Shown piece after piece: positions 16,621-25,946 of a stretch of 64,000 nucleotides of DNA. The position numbers were made by a program, and so were the translations under genes. The notes beneath the pieces were generated by a model. The model was given only the letters and a program-made list of their open reading frames with translations. It had not been told where the DNA came from and ran no database searches. Source of the DNA: Emergencia timonensis. GTDB lineage: Bacteria; Bacillota; Clostridia; Peptostreptococcales; Anaerovoracaceae. Position 1 is the stretch's first letter. Each line of letters begins with the position of its first letter. The stretch spans positions 806,001 through 870,000 of the forward strand of contig NZ_FLKM01000009.1 in the NCBI RefSeq assembly GCF_900086585.1. The letters are read 5' to 3'.

Positions 16621-17367
16621 TTACAAGCCCGCTGCAATTCTGATGATCCCAAGGAGCAGCAGATGTACTGGATAGAAGAGATAAAAGAACCATTTTGAAA
16701 AATTCTGTGCTCTTTTCGCGCGCTGTCCGTTGTACAGACAGAGGATGCAAAAGGCGGCGAGGCCGATGCCTGCCATGGAGAAAAAAGAATTCCTAAGGTT
16801 TATGGCAAGGGGGAAAAGAGTGAGCCCTCCTGCGAAATTAACAAGGCCGAAAAGGACAGCGCATAGTAAGAATGCCAGTTTCAGCCTTCCGTCAGAATTC
16901 TTCGCCCAGAGGAACAACAGGGTGAAGATCGGTGCCAGTAATGCCCAGTCACAGAACAAACTCAGCAGCATCATGAGGACGATGAGCAGAATCCTGACAG
17001 GCTTGTTTTTGACCTGTTCAGCTGTGAGCAGGATCAGGAAACACAAGACCAGTGTCGTCATCATGCTGAACCCATGAAATTCTATATACGTACCGCTGGT
17101 AAACGCCAGACTGTATGGAATCTGCGAAAGAAAGGCGAACAAAACCAGTCTCTGCAAATACTTCTTCTTTGAGTGCGTGTATTGATAACCCTCCACTAGG
17201 AAGTAGCACATCGTCACCGCTGTGAGATATCCTAAATTGAGAAATATCTCGAACAGGATTCCCTCGGGTAAAAAGATGTATGCGATGTGATTCAGCAGCA
17301 TGGCAGCCATGGCGATATATTTGACGACGTCTTTACTCCACCGCTTTTCTTTTTGGCTCAAGTTCAT
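16621..17367 (-). CDS. TraX-family membrane protein
   Basis: 248 residues with about eight hydrophobic segments from MNLSQKEKRWSKDVVKYIAMAAMLLNHIAY, which fits the TraX family start (K-x-I-A-hydrophobic-M-x-x-x-H). TraX of the F plasmid acetylates pilin; the many chromosomal Firmicute relatives are uncharacterised acyltransferase-like membrane proteins. The start at 17367 is set by AAAGGAG nine bases upstream and falls 1 bp after the stop of the DUF4097 gene, so it is the last gene of the PadR operon. The same frame is open far upstream but that part overlaps the DUF4097 gene. Confidence 0.82.
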   Translation of the reverse strand: MNLSQKEKRWSKDVVKYIAMAAMLLNHIAYIFLPEGILFEIFLNLGYLTAVTMCYFLVEGYQYTHSKKKYLQRLVLFAFLSQIPYSLAFTSGTYIEFHGFSMMTTLVLCFLILLTAEQVKNKPVRILLIVLMMLLSLFCDWALLAPIFTLLFLWAKNSDGRLKLAFLLCAVLFGLVNFAGGLTLFPLAINLRNSFFSMAGIGLAAFCILCLYNGQRAKRAQNFSKWFFYLFYPVHLLLLGIIRIAAGL

Positions 17368-17368
17368 T

Positions 17369-18214
17369 TTATTTTGCTCCTTTGTTGATGACGAAGTCGC
17401 CGCTGACGGTAGAAACACTAAATTCGCATTCACCGCTGCCGATGATATAAACATCTTCTTCTTCGTAGCGAGTGCTGAACTCGGAGGAAAAATCACCTGA
17501 AACACTGTCTAGCTCTGCTGTCACGCTGCTGCCTTTTGGCAGAGAGATGGTACAGTCCCCGGAAGTGGAGTCCATATTCAGCTCTTTTGGACAGCTCGTA
17601 TAGGTTACCTTCATATCCCCGGATACGGTGCCCATATTCACATATTTGGCTTCGATGTTTTTCCCTAAAAGATTTCCAGAGGTGGTATCCACATCCAGGG
17701 AAGCGATGTGCAGGTCTCTGATATTTAGGTCTGCAGAAACCGCGTCAAAATTCAATTCATCCAGGCTTTTTGCCAGTGCCCGCGGAACTTTAATTTCCAA
17801 TTGTTTACTGTAGTTTATAGAGCCCGTAAAGTTAAATTCTGCTGTCTGGAGAAAATAGTTGATCTCCAAGGTGTCTCCGCTGATTCGATAACGAAGGCAG
17901 TTCTCTTCATCGATTTTGCCCTTTGATTTTTCTCTGATGACGATGTCGTCGCCGTCGTAAGGAATGACAGTCACCCTTCCACTGATCCAGTCGATGTCGA
18001 TGGAGTTTATGGACGCATCAGATACATGGTAAGTATTATTTTCTTCAAAGTCATTATCGAAGTCGTCTCCGTAACGAAAGGATGCATTCCAAAGCCCATC
18101 GAAGAGGATATGACGGGGCGAAGCACCGGCGAAACGGCCGATGGCAGAAAGAACGATACCCACAGAAATCAGGCAGATGGAAATCATCAAGATGATCTTG
18201 GTACTCTTTTTCAT
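17369..18214 (-). CDS. DUF4097 membrane-anchored beta-repeat protein (LiaG-like)
   Basis: 281 residues: a signal anchor (about 6-28), a linker rich in Asp/Asn, then a series of short strands with recurring VSGD, TSGN and TSGD turns, e.g. SLDVDTTSGNLLG, NMGTVSGDMKV, NMDSTSGDCTI, ELDSVSGDFSS and SVSTVSGDFVI. This repeated SGD ladder is the mark of DUF4097, proposed to form a beta-helix outside the membrane. It is one base from the DUF1700 gene and belongs to the widespread PadR-DUF1700-DUF4097 module, thought to respond to envelope conditions. Confidence 0.88.
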   Translation of the reverse strand: MKKSTKIILMISICLISVGIVLSAIGRFAGASPRHILFDGLWNASFRYGDDFDNDFEENNTYHVSDASINSIDIDWISGRVTVIPYDGDDIVIREKSKGKIDEENCLRYRISGDTLEINYFLQTAEFNFTGSINYSKQLEIKVPRALAKSLDELNFDAVSADLNIRDLHIASLDVDTTSGNLLGKNIEAKYVNMGTVSGDMKVTYTSCPKELNMDSTSGDCTISLPKGSSVTAELDSVSGDFSSEFSTRYEEEDVYIIGSGECEFSVSTVSGDFVINKGAK

Positions 18215-18811
18215 TTAGTTCGCCTCCTTTTTAATAAACAGACTCTTGATCTGGACGAAGATCCAGCGAGTCAGCTGGATGAGGCCCAGGATGGCGACCT
18301 TTGCTCCCAGAAACGACAGCAGGCAGAATCCCATAAGCCCCAGACCGGATCCGATGGTATAGATCACCGTAGGGAAGCCTGCGCCAAGCAGCCAGAAGGA
18401 TTTGAAGAACAGATAGATGCCGAGGAGCCCTAGGGACAACACGACGGCAAAGATGGATATGATCAAAGACCAGATGACCAAATAAACCGAGGCGATGACA
18501 GCTGCAAATGCCAGCAGCAGCGAAACCCAGAGGGGCGACCCTACGATGGCGATGACGATTGCCGCTGTGGACCAGCCGTTTTTCGGTTTGACAGTAGTTT
18601 TGACCAGAGTAGATAGAGCCGTCGTCTCCATGATGCCCTGTGCAATCTGATTGATATCGCCGAAGCTGGCTACGGCGGCTTCTTCGCTCATGCCGTCCTC
18701 GACCATGTCTTCAATTAGTTCACTGTAGTATTCCAGCCTTTTTTCGATTTCCGGTTCCGGCAGCTGTGAAAGCCGGATGCGCAGTTGATGTAAAAATATT
18801 TCTCTATTCAT
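18215..18811 (-). CDS. DUF1700 / HAAS-domain membrane protein
   Basis: 198 residues. The first ~65 form the HAAS signalling helix bundle (MNREIFLHQLRIRLSQLPEPEIEKRLEYYSELIEDMVEDGMSEEAAVASFG, too long to quote in full but matching DUF1700 throughout). Four or so membrane segments follow (about 80-190), ending in KSLFIKKEAN. The HAAS domain is proposed to signal to partner regulators, here PadR, whose gene overlaps its start by 8 bp. The abundance of overlaps shows a single transcript. Confidence 0.85.
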   Translation of the reverse strand: MNREIFLHQLRIRLSQLPEPEIEKRLEYYSELIEDMVEDGMSEEAAVASFGDINQIAQGIMETTALSTLVKTTVKPKNGWSTAAIVIAIVGSPLWVSLLLAFAAVIASVYLVIWSLIISIFAVVLSLGLLGIYLFFKSFWLLGAGFPTVIYTIGSGLGLMGFCLLSFLGAKVAILGLIQLTRWIFVQIKSLFIKKEAN

Positions 18812-19124
18812 CCCGGATGCCCTCCTTAATATATTGATAGATGGCTTCTATTTCTTCCCAGCCAACGAGGAATTCTTTGATCTGCTTTATACCCATATCT
18901 GTAATTTTGTACATCTTACGAAGGCGGCTGTTGTGTTCGACGGTATACACCATCAGATAGCCGGACGCCTCTAATCTCCGCAGAATGGGATACAGGGTAG
19001 ATTCGGACAGTTTGATGTAGTCAGAAAGGTCTTTGATGATCTTATAACCGTAGGAGTCCCCTCGCTGCAGTACGGACAAGATGCATACTTCCAGAAGTCC
19101 TTTCTTCATCTGTGGATTTATCAT
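18804..19124 (-). CDS. PadR-family transcriptional repressor
   Basis: 106 residues, the short PadR form: MKKGLLEVCILSVLQRGDSYGYKIIKDLSDYIKLSESTLYPILRRLEASGYL is the winged helix, followed by HNSRLRKMYKITDMGIKQIKEF and a dimerisation helix. It leads an operon with DUF1700, DUF4097 and TraX. Its own promoter is covered by two interlocking inverted repeats, so autorepression is very likely. It uses GGGGGT-type ribosome site shortly before the ATG. Confidence 0.93.
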   Translation of the reverse strand: MINPQMKKGLLEVCILSVLQRGDSYGYKIIKDLSDYIKLSESTLYPILRRLEASGYLMVYTVEHNSRLRKMYKITDMGIKQIKEFLVGWEEIEAIYQYIKEGIRDE

Positions 19125-19146
19125 TTAATATACCCCCTTTCACGTC

Positions 19147-19177
19147 ATACTATACAACACATAGTATTATGTGTCAA
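19147..19177 (-). promoter_or_regulatory. padR promoter overlapped by inverted-repeat operator
   Basis: On the minus strand TTGACA (19172-19177), 17-bp spacer and TATAGT (19149-19154). The spacer and -10 contain ACACATA-GTAT-TATGTGT (19157-19174) and ATACTAT/ATAGTAT (19147-19153, 19161-19167), placing a candidate PadR operator across the whole core promoter. Confidence 0.7.
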
Positions 19178-19272
19178 GGAGTATTTTTGAAAAAGAATTT
19201 CTTTTATCAGATTGCCATATGTGCTATGATAAATAATAATGTATTGATACTGGACCATTGGAGGTGTTGACT

Positions 19273-21792
19273 TTGGGAAATAGATCTTTAAAAGAAGTAG
19301 AGAACTTAGCTCATAGGATTTTAACTACATATTTCTGCGACTCTGATCTGGAATTTATGATTTCCACCTTTGCTGCTGATATTATCTGGCTGGGCGGCGG
19401 TGAAAAGCAGAAAGCAGAAGGCAGGGAGACTGTAGAAGCTTGCTTTCGAGCCGGAAAGGACGACATGATCGCCTGCAGTATGTCGGAGGAGGTCTATCAT
19501 TCCATGGATTTAGGAGGCGGCTGTTACCTCTGCGAAGGAATCAGCCATCTGCAGAGCAAACCGGAGTCGGAAGCTTATTTGGACGTACAGCAGCGGGTTA
19601 CTTTTGTTTTTCGAGAAAAAGGAGATGCACTTGAAACGGTGCACATTCATAACTCTGTCCCTTATGCTGAAATGAAGGACGACGAACTTTTTCCCGTTGA
19701 GGCGAGCCGGGCAGAATACCAAAGGCTGAAATCAGCGCTGCTCGAGAAGAATCAGGAGCTTGAACACCAGACCCAGTTTTTAGAACAACTCTATAATACC
19801 GTCCCCTGTGGCATCATTCAGTTTTCTAAAGATCCCCGCCACCAACTGCTTTCTGTTAATCCGATGACCTGGAAATTCTACGGTTATGCTTCGGAAGAGG
19901 AATATCGAAGGAATATCAAAAGCCCTTTGCAAGCCGTAGAGACGCAGGATCTGGATTGGATTATGTCCATCGTAGAAGGGTTGAAACTAAATGGTGAAAC
20001 AGCGTCTTACCACCGTGAATGTATCAAAAAGAACGGAGAAAAGGCCTGGATCAACGTTGCAATGGGCAGGATTGTCAATAGCAATGGGCAGGAAGTCATC
20101 CAGGCGGTTTTCACTGATATTACAGAACAGATGCAGATAGAAAAAGCGCAGGAGAGGGAGCGAATTCTTGAGAATCGTTCTCTCCGGGCAGCCATTTATA
20201 CGGCCTATCCGCTGATTATCAGCATCAATCTGACGAAGGACAGCTACAATTGTTTTGTAGACGGGCAGAATTTTTACGTATTTTCTAAAGAAGGAAAGTT
20301 TACCTCTTTCATTGAGCAGTGTGCAGACAGCACATACCCATCCTATCAGGAAGAATTCGTTTCTAAATTTAGTCAGGAGGCACTGCTGCAGCAGTTTGCA
20401 AAGGGAGAACGAGAAGTATATATGGAATTGAAAACCAAAGATTTGAGAGGGATCTATCACTGGGTTTCCGTCCATGTCATCTACGTTGAAAATCCTTTTA
20501 GCGACGATGTCTTGGCTATCAGCTTGGTCAAAATTCTCGACAGCCAGAGACAAGAACAGGCAAAACAGGAGCAGCTGCTCAGGGACGCACTGGTATCTGC
20601 AAAGGCGGCAAACCGGGCCAAATCAGATTTCCTCTCTCGCATGAGCCACGACATCAGGACTCCGATGAACGCCATCATCGGCATGAGCGCCATAGGACAG
20701 CTAAAAGCGACCGATTTAGAAACCGTAAAGGAGTGTTTTCATAAGATCGACACCTCCTGTAAGTATTTATTGTCTTTGATTAACGACGTATTGGATATGT
20801 CCAAAATTGAGACTGATAAAATGGAGATGAATTTTGAACACTTTGACTTTGCTTCTTTTATGGATGAACTCAATCAGATCATCTGTCCGCAGGCAGAAGA
20901 GAAGGGGATTCGTTTTGAAGTGCGCCAGGGTGAAGGGTTGGAGACGGGTTACATCGGCGATGCCCTGAGGATGAAACAGATTTTGATGAATCTCTTATCC
21001 AATGCTCTCAAGTTCACGCCCCTCGGCGGAGAAATCAGTCTTGAGATTAAAGAGAAAAGGCGCTCAGGCGGATTTTCCTATTTACAGTTTCTCGTTAGGG
21101 ATACGGGCGTCGGCATGTCAGAAGAATTTTTGGAGAAAGTCTTTCATCCTTTTGAACAGGAGGCACCTGGCGATGCCCGCAATTATGTAGGGAGCGGCCT
21201 GGGACTATCTATCGTCTATAACTTAGTTCAGCTGATGGGCGGCTCTGTCAGTGTGAAAAGCAAGAAGCAGGAGGGCAGCGTCTTTCAGGTTATCATCCCT
21301 TTCCAGTTGGTGACAGATGAGCTAATGACAGGGCAAAAAGTGGACAGCCTGCCTGAAAATGCAGCAGAGGATGAGAACCTCTGGCAGCCTGACACACCTC
21401 TGTCCTTGACTGGACAACGCATTTTACTAGCAGAAGACAACGAGCTGAATCAAGAAATTGCCAGGACGCTGTTAGAAATGCAGGGTGCTGTCGTGGATGT
21501 CGCTGATAATGGTCAGGAAGCTGTAGAACAATTTCAAAGACAGAAACCGGGCGCTTATCTGGCGATTTTGATGGATATCCGCATGCCTGTTCTGGACGGC
21601 ATTGAGGCGACGAAACAGATTCGCTCTTTGGAGGGTGAAGACGGCAGACAGATTCCTATCTTGGCAATGACGGCCAATGCCTTTGAAGAGGACAGAAAGA
21701 AAGCTTACGATGCAGGGATGAGCGGATACTTGATTAAACCGCTGGACATCAACACCCTGTTGAGCGAACTAAAGAATTTATTGATGAAGTAG
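19273..21792 (+). CDS. Hybrid sensor histidine kinase: SnoaL-like, PAS, HisKA, HATPase, receiver
   Basis: 839 residues from TTG 19273, chosen because GGAGGTG ends six bases upstream; the frame opens at TTG 19258 but that would contain the ribosome site. The first ~125 residues look like a SnoaL/NTF2 fold ([31 protein letters not shown]), next a PAS domain (about 150-285), a second less clear sensor region, HisKA with [10 protein letters not shown] (His near 458), HATPase with [14 protein letters not shown] and GSGLGLSIV, and a C-terminal receiver with phospho-acceptor Asp in [11 protein letters not shown]. No membrane segment, so it senses a cytoplasmic signal. No output regulator is adjacent. 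Confidence 0.88.
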   Translation: MGNRSLKEVENLAHRILTTYFCDSDLEFMISTFAADIIWLGGGEKQKAEGRETVEACFRAGKDDMIACSMSEEVYHSMDLGGGCYLCEGISHLQSKPESEAYLDVQQRVTFVFREKGDALETVHIHNSVPYAEMKDDELFPVEASRAEYQRLKSALLEKNQELEHQTQFLEQLYNTVPCGIIQFSKDPRHQLLSVNPMTWKFYGYASEEEYRRNIKSPLQAVETQDLDWIMSIVEGLKLNGETASYHRECIKKNGEKAWINVAMGRIVNSNGQEVIQAVFTDITEQMQIEKAQERERILENRSLRAAIYTAYPLIISINLTKDSYNCFVDGQNFYVFSKEGKFTSFIEQCADSTYPSYQEEFVSKFSQEALLQQFAKGEREVYMELKTKDLRGIYHWVSVHVIYVENPFSDDVLAISLVKILDSQRQEQAKQEQLLRDALVSAKAANRAKSDFLSRMSHDIRTPMNAIIGMSAIGQLKATDLETVKECFHKIDTSCKYLLSLINDVLDMSKIETDKMEMNFEHFDFASFMDELNQIICPQAEEKGIRFEVRQGEGLETGYIGDALRMKQILMNLLSNALKFTPLGGEISLEIKEKRRSGGFSYLQFLVRDTGVGMSEEFLEKVFHPFEQEAPGDARNYVGSGLGLSIVYNLVQLMGGSVSVKSKKQEGSVFQVIIPFQLVTDELMTGQKVDSLPENAAEDENLWQPDTPLSLTGQRILLAEDNELNQEIARTLLEMQGAVVDVADNGQEAVEQFQRQKPGAYLAILMDIRMPVLDGIEATKQIRSLEGEDGRQIPILAMTANAFEEDRKKAYDAGMSGYLIKPLDINTLLSELKNLLMK

Positions 21793-21800
21793 AGGAAGTC

Positions 21801-22484
21801 ATGAAAAAAATAGAAGAAAAGTTATTTGCCCTGCAGGATTTACAATACAGGGATTTTCACTCGCGGCTGATGCCCGATTATAAAAAAGATTTCGTAATTG
21901 GCGTACGCACGCCGGCCCTTCGAAAGCTGGCAAAAGAATTAGCAAAAGACAAGGATTCAGAGGTATTTCTCAAAGAACTGCCGCATAAGTATTATGAGGA
22001 AAATAATCTTCATGCTTATCTGATTGAGAATATTGCTAAAACCTTTGAAGAGGCAGTGATGTTAACAGAGAAGTTTCTTCCCTATGTCGATAATTGGGCG
22101 ACCTGTGACACCTTCTCTCCCAAAGCGTTTAAAAAGGATCTAAATGCTCTGTACGACAAGACGCTGGAGTGGATGAACAGTTCTCATGTCTATACCGTGC
22201 GTTACGGTATCGTGACCCAGCTGCAGCATTTTCTGGACGTAGAATTCAGAAAGGAAATGCTTGATATTATGGCAGAGATTCATACAGAAGAATATTACAT
22301 AAATATGGCCATTGCGTGGTATTATAGTTTTGCGCTGATTAAACAATATACAGCCACAATTCCGCTCTTTGAGGAAAGACGGCTGGACAAGTGGGTTCAC
22401 AACAAATCTCTGCAAAAGGCCATAGAAAGCTATAGAATTGACAAGGAGACAAAGGACTATCTGCGCAGTCTGAAAATAAAATGA
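21801..22484 (+). CDS. DNA alkylation repair protein (AlkD-like HEAT repeat)
   Basis: 227 residues of helical HEAT-like repeats: VIGVRTPALRKLAKELAKD, EENNLHAYLIENI, FLPYVDNWATCDTFSPKAFKKD and YTVRYGIVTQLQHFL. The WATCD segment carries the Trp-Asp pair that AlkD uses to excise 3-methyladenine and 7-methylguanine. It lies 8 bp after the histidine kinase gene and overlaps the phosphoesterase start as ATGA, so it is within a short operon, although a functional link is not evident. Confidence 0.85.
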   Translation: MKKIEEKLFALQDLQYRDFHSRLMPDYKKDFVIGVRTPALRKLAKELAKDKDSEVFLKELPHKYYEENNLHAYLIENIAKTFEEAVMLTEKFLPYVDNWATCDTFSPKAFKKDLNALYDKTLEWMNSSHVYTVRYGIVTQLQHFLDVEFRKEMLDIMAEIHTEEYYINMAIAWYYSFALIKQYTATIPLFEERRLDKWVHNKSLQKAIESYRIDKETKDYLRSLKIK

Positions 22485-23308
22485 GCAAAAGAAGAGAAAA
22501 GCGGCATCATGGAATACGAAACTTTATCATTTACTGCCTGATTCTTGTGGCAATCTGGTATGCAGGGACTTTTACATTAAAAACCACAGAGGTGACAGTT
22601 GAAAGCAGTAAGCTGAAAGACGATCTTACCATCGTGCAGCTGACAGATCTGCACGGTTCTTCCTTTGGTCAAGGTAATAGCCGGCTCATTGAACGGGTAA
22701 AGGATGCCAAACCCGATTTTATCGTCATTACTGGCGACATGTATTCCTCAGGAGATGAAAAAGGAAAGCAGACTGCGATCAATCTGATGACGGATTTGGC
22801 TAAATTTTGTCCCGTGTATTTTGTCAATGGAGAACATGATAATAACGAAACGTTCGATAAGCAACTGACGGCTGCCGGCGTGGAAGTACTGGACTACGAA
22901 AGCAAGGATATCACCGTCGGCCGGACAACGGTTCGTTTATACGGAATCAGCAATGTGTATTACAGCAGCACCTTTGACTTAGCCAACGAATTCACCTTGG
23001 ACGAAGGGATTTTTAACATTTTGGCTGCGCACATCCCTAACTTTGAAGCCTTTGCAGATTTCGGCATAGACCTTTCTCTATGCGGAGACAGCCACGGCGG
23101 TCAGGTACGTCTGCCCTTTGTGGGCGGATTTAACAATGGCGGTGTCTGGTTTCCTGAACTATTAGACGGAGAGGGGAAATACGTCAAAGGATTGTACGAA
23201 ATGGGAGACAAGAAACTCTTTGTTTCCAGCGGATTGGGCAATTTTCCATTTCCGATTCGTTTTCTCAATCGGCCGGAAGTAGCCGTCATTCATCTATCTG
23301 GCGAATAA
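22481..23308 (+). CDS. Membrane-anchored calcineurin-like metallophosphoesterase (YkuE/YaeI type)
   Basis: 275 residues with an N-terminal membrane anchor (FIIYCLILVAIWYAGTF) and the two-metal phosphoesterase motifs in order: LTDLHG, ITGDMYS, NGEHDNN, AAHIP and GDSHGGQ. The canonical GNH and GHTH are changed to GEH and GDSH; the metal-binding Asp/His are kept, except that the Asn of GNH is replaced by Glu. Related proteins act on lipid-linked or nucleotide phosphates at the membrane. Starts within the stop of the AlkD-like gene. Confidence 0.85.
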   Translation: MSKRREKRHHGIRNFIIYCLILVAIWYAGTFTLKTTEVTVESSKLKDDLTIVQLTDLHGSSFGQGNSRLIERVKDAKPDFIVITGDMYSSGDEKGKQTAINLMTDLAKFCPVYFVNGEHDNNETFDKQLTAAGVEVLDYESKDITVGRTTVRLYGISNVYYSSTFDLANEFTLDEGIFNILAAHIPNFEAFADFGIDLSLCGDSHGGQVRLPFVGGFNNGGVWFPELLDGEGKYVKGLYEMGDKKLFVSSGLGNFPFPIRFLNRPEVAVIHLSGE

Positions 23309-23332
23309 AGTCGAAAAAGGTCAATTTGGGGG

Positions 23333-23362
23333 TTGCAATAGGGGACAAATGGATAGTATTAT
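23333..23362 (+). promoter_or_regulatory. Candidate promoter of the membrane-anchored unknown gene
   Basis: TTGCAA (23333-23338), 18-bp spacer, TATTAT (23357-23362). Confidence 0.5.
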
Positions 23363-23418
23363 ATAAGCAATAGAAAGATAAAAGAGGTGTATTACTAAAA
23401 AAGGGAAGAGGTTATGCT

Positions 23419-24204
23419 ATGAAGAAGAATGTGAGAACGATTGTTTATGTGATGATTTTAGTCGTCGTTGCAGGGGGGATTTATTTGTGGAGCCAGAACG
23501 GCTCAGGCGAGGACTTGCTTGGCGGTCTGGATCCTGACAGTTATGATGTGGAAGCGACATGCTCCGGGGTAGAGGATCACAATTTAATCTGCAACGCTGG
23601 TAACGATACATACCTTTATTTGGACGATGTAGATGTTTTTCTGCAGAAGATCGATACAACGGTTGACGAAAAAGGCGACGAGACGACAAAAGTCAGTTAT
23701 AAGCAGTATTCCATAGAAGCTCTGCAGAAGAAGACAGAAGAAGGGGATCTTTCAATCCGCATGTGGCTGACGACCACCGGCAAGGTACAGAGCATCATTG
23801 TTTTGGAGCAGAGCTACGACAACAACAACGCCAGTCTGGCTAACCTGGATGGTTTGGAACCGTCCAGCTTCACTTCCTCCAATACGATTCTGTCCATGAA
23901 GAAGAACAGCATGAGGCTTGCGCCGATCAACTATAATGCGGACGAGCCGGAAAAATTTGAAGGCTTTATCAAAGAATACAAACTTGCCAAGAATGTAAAA
24001 TTCTACAGCGAAACGGTGAAAATCACTGTGGACAGTGAAAACAAAGAGATCAACAAGAATATTCAGTTTGCGAAGACGACGTACAAGAAAATAAAGGACA
24101 ACCTTGAATATGGAAATAATGCGTATATTTGGTTTAACAAATACGGCAATATTTCAGCCGTCATGATATTTACAGAATCAAGAGTCAGAGATTTGGAAGA
24201 ATGA
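23419..24204 (+). CDS. Membrane-anchored protein of unknown function
   Basis: I do not recognise this 261-residue protein. It has a basic start and one hydrophobic segment (about 6-25, TIVYVMILVVVAGGIYLW), so the rest should be outside the cell. The exported part is mixed alpha/beta with three related stretches ending in Lys/Ser-rich turns (YSIEALQKKTEEGDLSIRMWL, GNDTYLYLDDVDVFLQKID, GNNAYIWFNKYGNISAVMIF). No Cys after the anchor makes lipoprotein processing unlikely. Ribosome site AGAGG is about ten bases upstream. It is a single-gene unit with its own promoter and terminator. Confidence 0.7.
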   Translation: MKKNVRTIVYVMILVVVAGGIYLWSQNGSGEDLLGGLDPDSYDVEATCSGVEDHNLICNAGNDTYLYLDDVDVFLQKIDTTVDEKGDETTKVSYKQYSIEALQKKTEEGDLSIRMWLTTTGKVQSIIVLEQSYDNNNASLANLDGLEPSSFTSSNTILSMKKNSMRLAPINYNADEPEKFEGFIKEYKLAKNVKFYSETVKITVDSENKEINKNIQFAKTTYKKIKDNLEYGNNAYIWFNKYGNISAVMIFTESRVRDLEE

Positions 24205-24215
24205 TAGGAAACGGA

Positions 24216-24242
24216 AGAGGGCCAAGGCCCTCTTTTCTTTTG
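24216..24242 (+). terminator. Intrinsic terminator
   Basis: AGAGGGCC and GGCCCTCT separated by AA, then TTTTCTTTT. Confidence 0.9.
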
Positions 24243-24266
24243 CCTGAGATTTACAGCTGGCATGCC

Positions 24267-24306
24267 TTGACAGGGATAAAAAATGACTATATGATAATAT
24301 TATCAT
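24267..24306 (+). promoter_or_regulatory. Promoter with 16-bp perfect palindrome over the -10, upstream of the panE-like gene
   Basis: TTGACA (24267-24272), 17-bp spacer, TATGAT (24290-24295). ATGATAATATTATCAT (24291-24306) is a perfect palindrome that covers the -10 and the start site. It resembles a Fur-family 7-1-7 box (TGATAAT-N-ATTATCA) with the central base missing. Confidence 0.6.
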
Positions 24307-24328
24307 GCAGAAAGAGGGACAATAGGGT

Positions 24329-25258
24329 ATGAAGAGAATTGAAAATGTGACGATTGTAGGTATGGGTGCCCTTGGTATATTATATGGGGATTTTTTTGTG
24401 AAGAAAATGGGAAAGGATCATGTGACCTTTGTGGCTGACGCGGAACGGGTTGCCCGCTTTGAAAAAGAAGGCGTATATTGCAACGGAGAAAAGTGCAGTT
24501 TTGATATGATAGAGGGCGGCAGGCAGGAACCGACGGATTTGCTGATCTTCGCGGTCAAGGGAACTGCTTTGCGGGAATCCGCCAGACTGGCGGAAAAGTC
24601 TGTGGCAGAAGATACGGTGATCTTGTCCCTGCTCAACGGCATTTCCAGCGAGGAAATTCTGGCGGAGATTTTCGGAGAGCAGCATCTGATCTATACCGTC
24701 GCCCAGGGCATGGATGCCACCAAAATCGGCAACAGGCTTAAATTCTCCAACATGGGGGAACTTCGCATCGGCGTGCCAGATGCAGATCCGCAGAAAAAAG
24801 AAAATCTGCAGAGAGTCATGGAATTTTTTGATCGGACGTCTCTGCCGTACACCGAAGAAGAGGACATCAAGAAAAGAATGTGGAGCAAGTGGATGCTCAA
24901 CGTGGGCTGCAACCAGGTGATCATGGTGGAGGAAGGTTCTTATCGGACCATACAGGAGGAAGGAACTGGCAGGGAGCGTGCGAAAGCGGCCATGCGGGAA
25001 GTAATTGCCGTCGCCCGTGCCGAGGGCGTGCATTTGGGGGAAGAAGATTTGGAAGGATATATGGCTCTCGCAGATACCCTGGACCCAGATGGAATGCCGT
25101 CCATGAGACAGGATGGACTGGCAAAGCGGTATTCCGAGGTGGATCTGTTTTCTGGCACAGTTTTGGAAAAGGCGGCGAAACACGGCATCGATGTGCCGGT
25201 CAACCGAGAATTAAACAGGAGAATCAAAGAGATAGAGTCTGCATATGAGAGACGCTGA
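24329..25258 (+). CDS. panE: 2-dehydropantoate 2-reductase (ketopantoate reductase family)
   Basis: 309 residues of the ApbA/PanE family: NADPH-binding GMGALGILYG (11-20), IFAVKGTAL, LLNGISSEEIL with the catalytic-region Asn, then a helical C-terminal domain with the catalytic Lys in RMWSKWMLNVGCNQV. Members reduce ketopantoate in pantothenate synthesis, but many paralogues act on other 2-keto acids, and no pantothenate gene is adjacent. The palindromic operator over its promoter implies specific repression. The gene ends 15 bp before the response regulator. Confidence 0.82.
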   Translation: MKRIENVTIVGMGALGILYGDFFVKKMGKDHVTFVADAERVARFEKEGVYCNGEKCSFDMIEGGRQEPTDLLIFAVKGTALRESARLAEKSVAEDTVILSLLNGISSEEILAEIFGEQHLIYTVAQGMDATKIGNRLKFSNMGELRIGVPDADPQKKENLQRVMEFFDRTSLPYTEEEDIKKRMWSKWMLNVGCNQVIMVEEGSYRTIQEEGTGRERAKAAMREVIAVARAEGVHLGEEDLEGYMALADTLDPDGMPSMRQDGLAKRYSEVDLFSGTVLEKAAKHGIDVPVNRELNRRIKEIESAYERR

Positions 25259-25273
25259 AGAGGGGGCTTAGTG

Positions 25274-25945
25274 ATGCATAAGATTTTGATAGTAGAGGAC
25301 GATATGGTCATCGCAAATGCCATAAAGAATCACATCGCGACTTGGAATTGTGAAGCCAGGTGTGTAGAAGACTTCAAAGAAGTGATGGCGGAGTTTGCCG
25401 CCTTTTCGCCGGATCTGGTGCTGCTGGATATCGGACTGCCGTTTTTCAACGGCTACCACTGGTGCACGCAGATCAGAGCCGTGTCAAAGGTGCCGATTAT
25501 CTTTATCTCTTCGGCCTCGGACAACATGAACATCGTCATGGCGATGAACATGGGCGGAGATGATTTCATCGCAAAGCCCTTCGATTTGACTGTACTTACG
25601 GCAAAGGTGCAGGCCATGCTGCGCAGGACCTATGACTTCGGTACCAGCAGCAGTGTACTGGAGCACAGAGGCGCCATGCTGAACACCGGTGACGCGACGC
25701 TGACCTATGAGGGAGAAAAAATCGACCTGACCAAAAACGAGTTCAAAATCCTCCAGCTTCTTCTGGAGAACAAGGGACAGGTGGTCAGCAGGGACGACAT
25801 CATGGTCAAGCTGTGGGAGACAGACAGCTTTGTAGACGAAAACACTTTGACTGTCAACGTGGCCAGACTGCGGAAAAAGCTGGAGGCCAGCGGATTGTCA
25901 GACTTTATCAAGACGAAGAAAGGCATGGGATATCTGGTGGAGTGA
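25274..25945 (+). CDS. bceR: OmpR-family response regulator of a Bce-type system
   Basis: 223 residues from ATG 25274 (MHKILIVEDDMVIANAI), seven bases after AGGGGG; GTG 25271 in frame is too close to it. The receiver has the acidic pair ED, phospho-acceptor Asp in VLLDIGLPFFNG and the Lys in FIAKPFD. The C-terminal winged helix (about 130-223) ends in the typical VDENTLTVNVARLRKKL. Its partner kinase gene follows after one base and BceAB transporter genes follow that, so it should control bceAB in response to a cell-wall-active peptide antibiotic. Confidence 0.9.
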   Translation: MHKILIVEDDMVIANAIKNHIATWNCEARCVEDFKEVMAEFAAFSPDLVLLDIGLPFFNGYHWCTQIRAVSKVPIIFISSASDNMNIVMAMNMGGDDFIAKPFDLTVLTAKVQAMLRRTYDFGTSSSVLEHRGAMLNTGDATLTYEGEKIDLTKNEFKILQLLLENKGQVVSRDDIMVKLWETDSFVDENTLTVNVARLRKKLEASGLSDFIKTKKGMGYLVE

Positions 25946-25946
25946 T

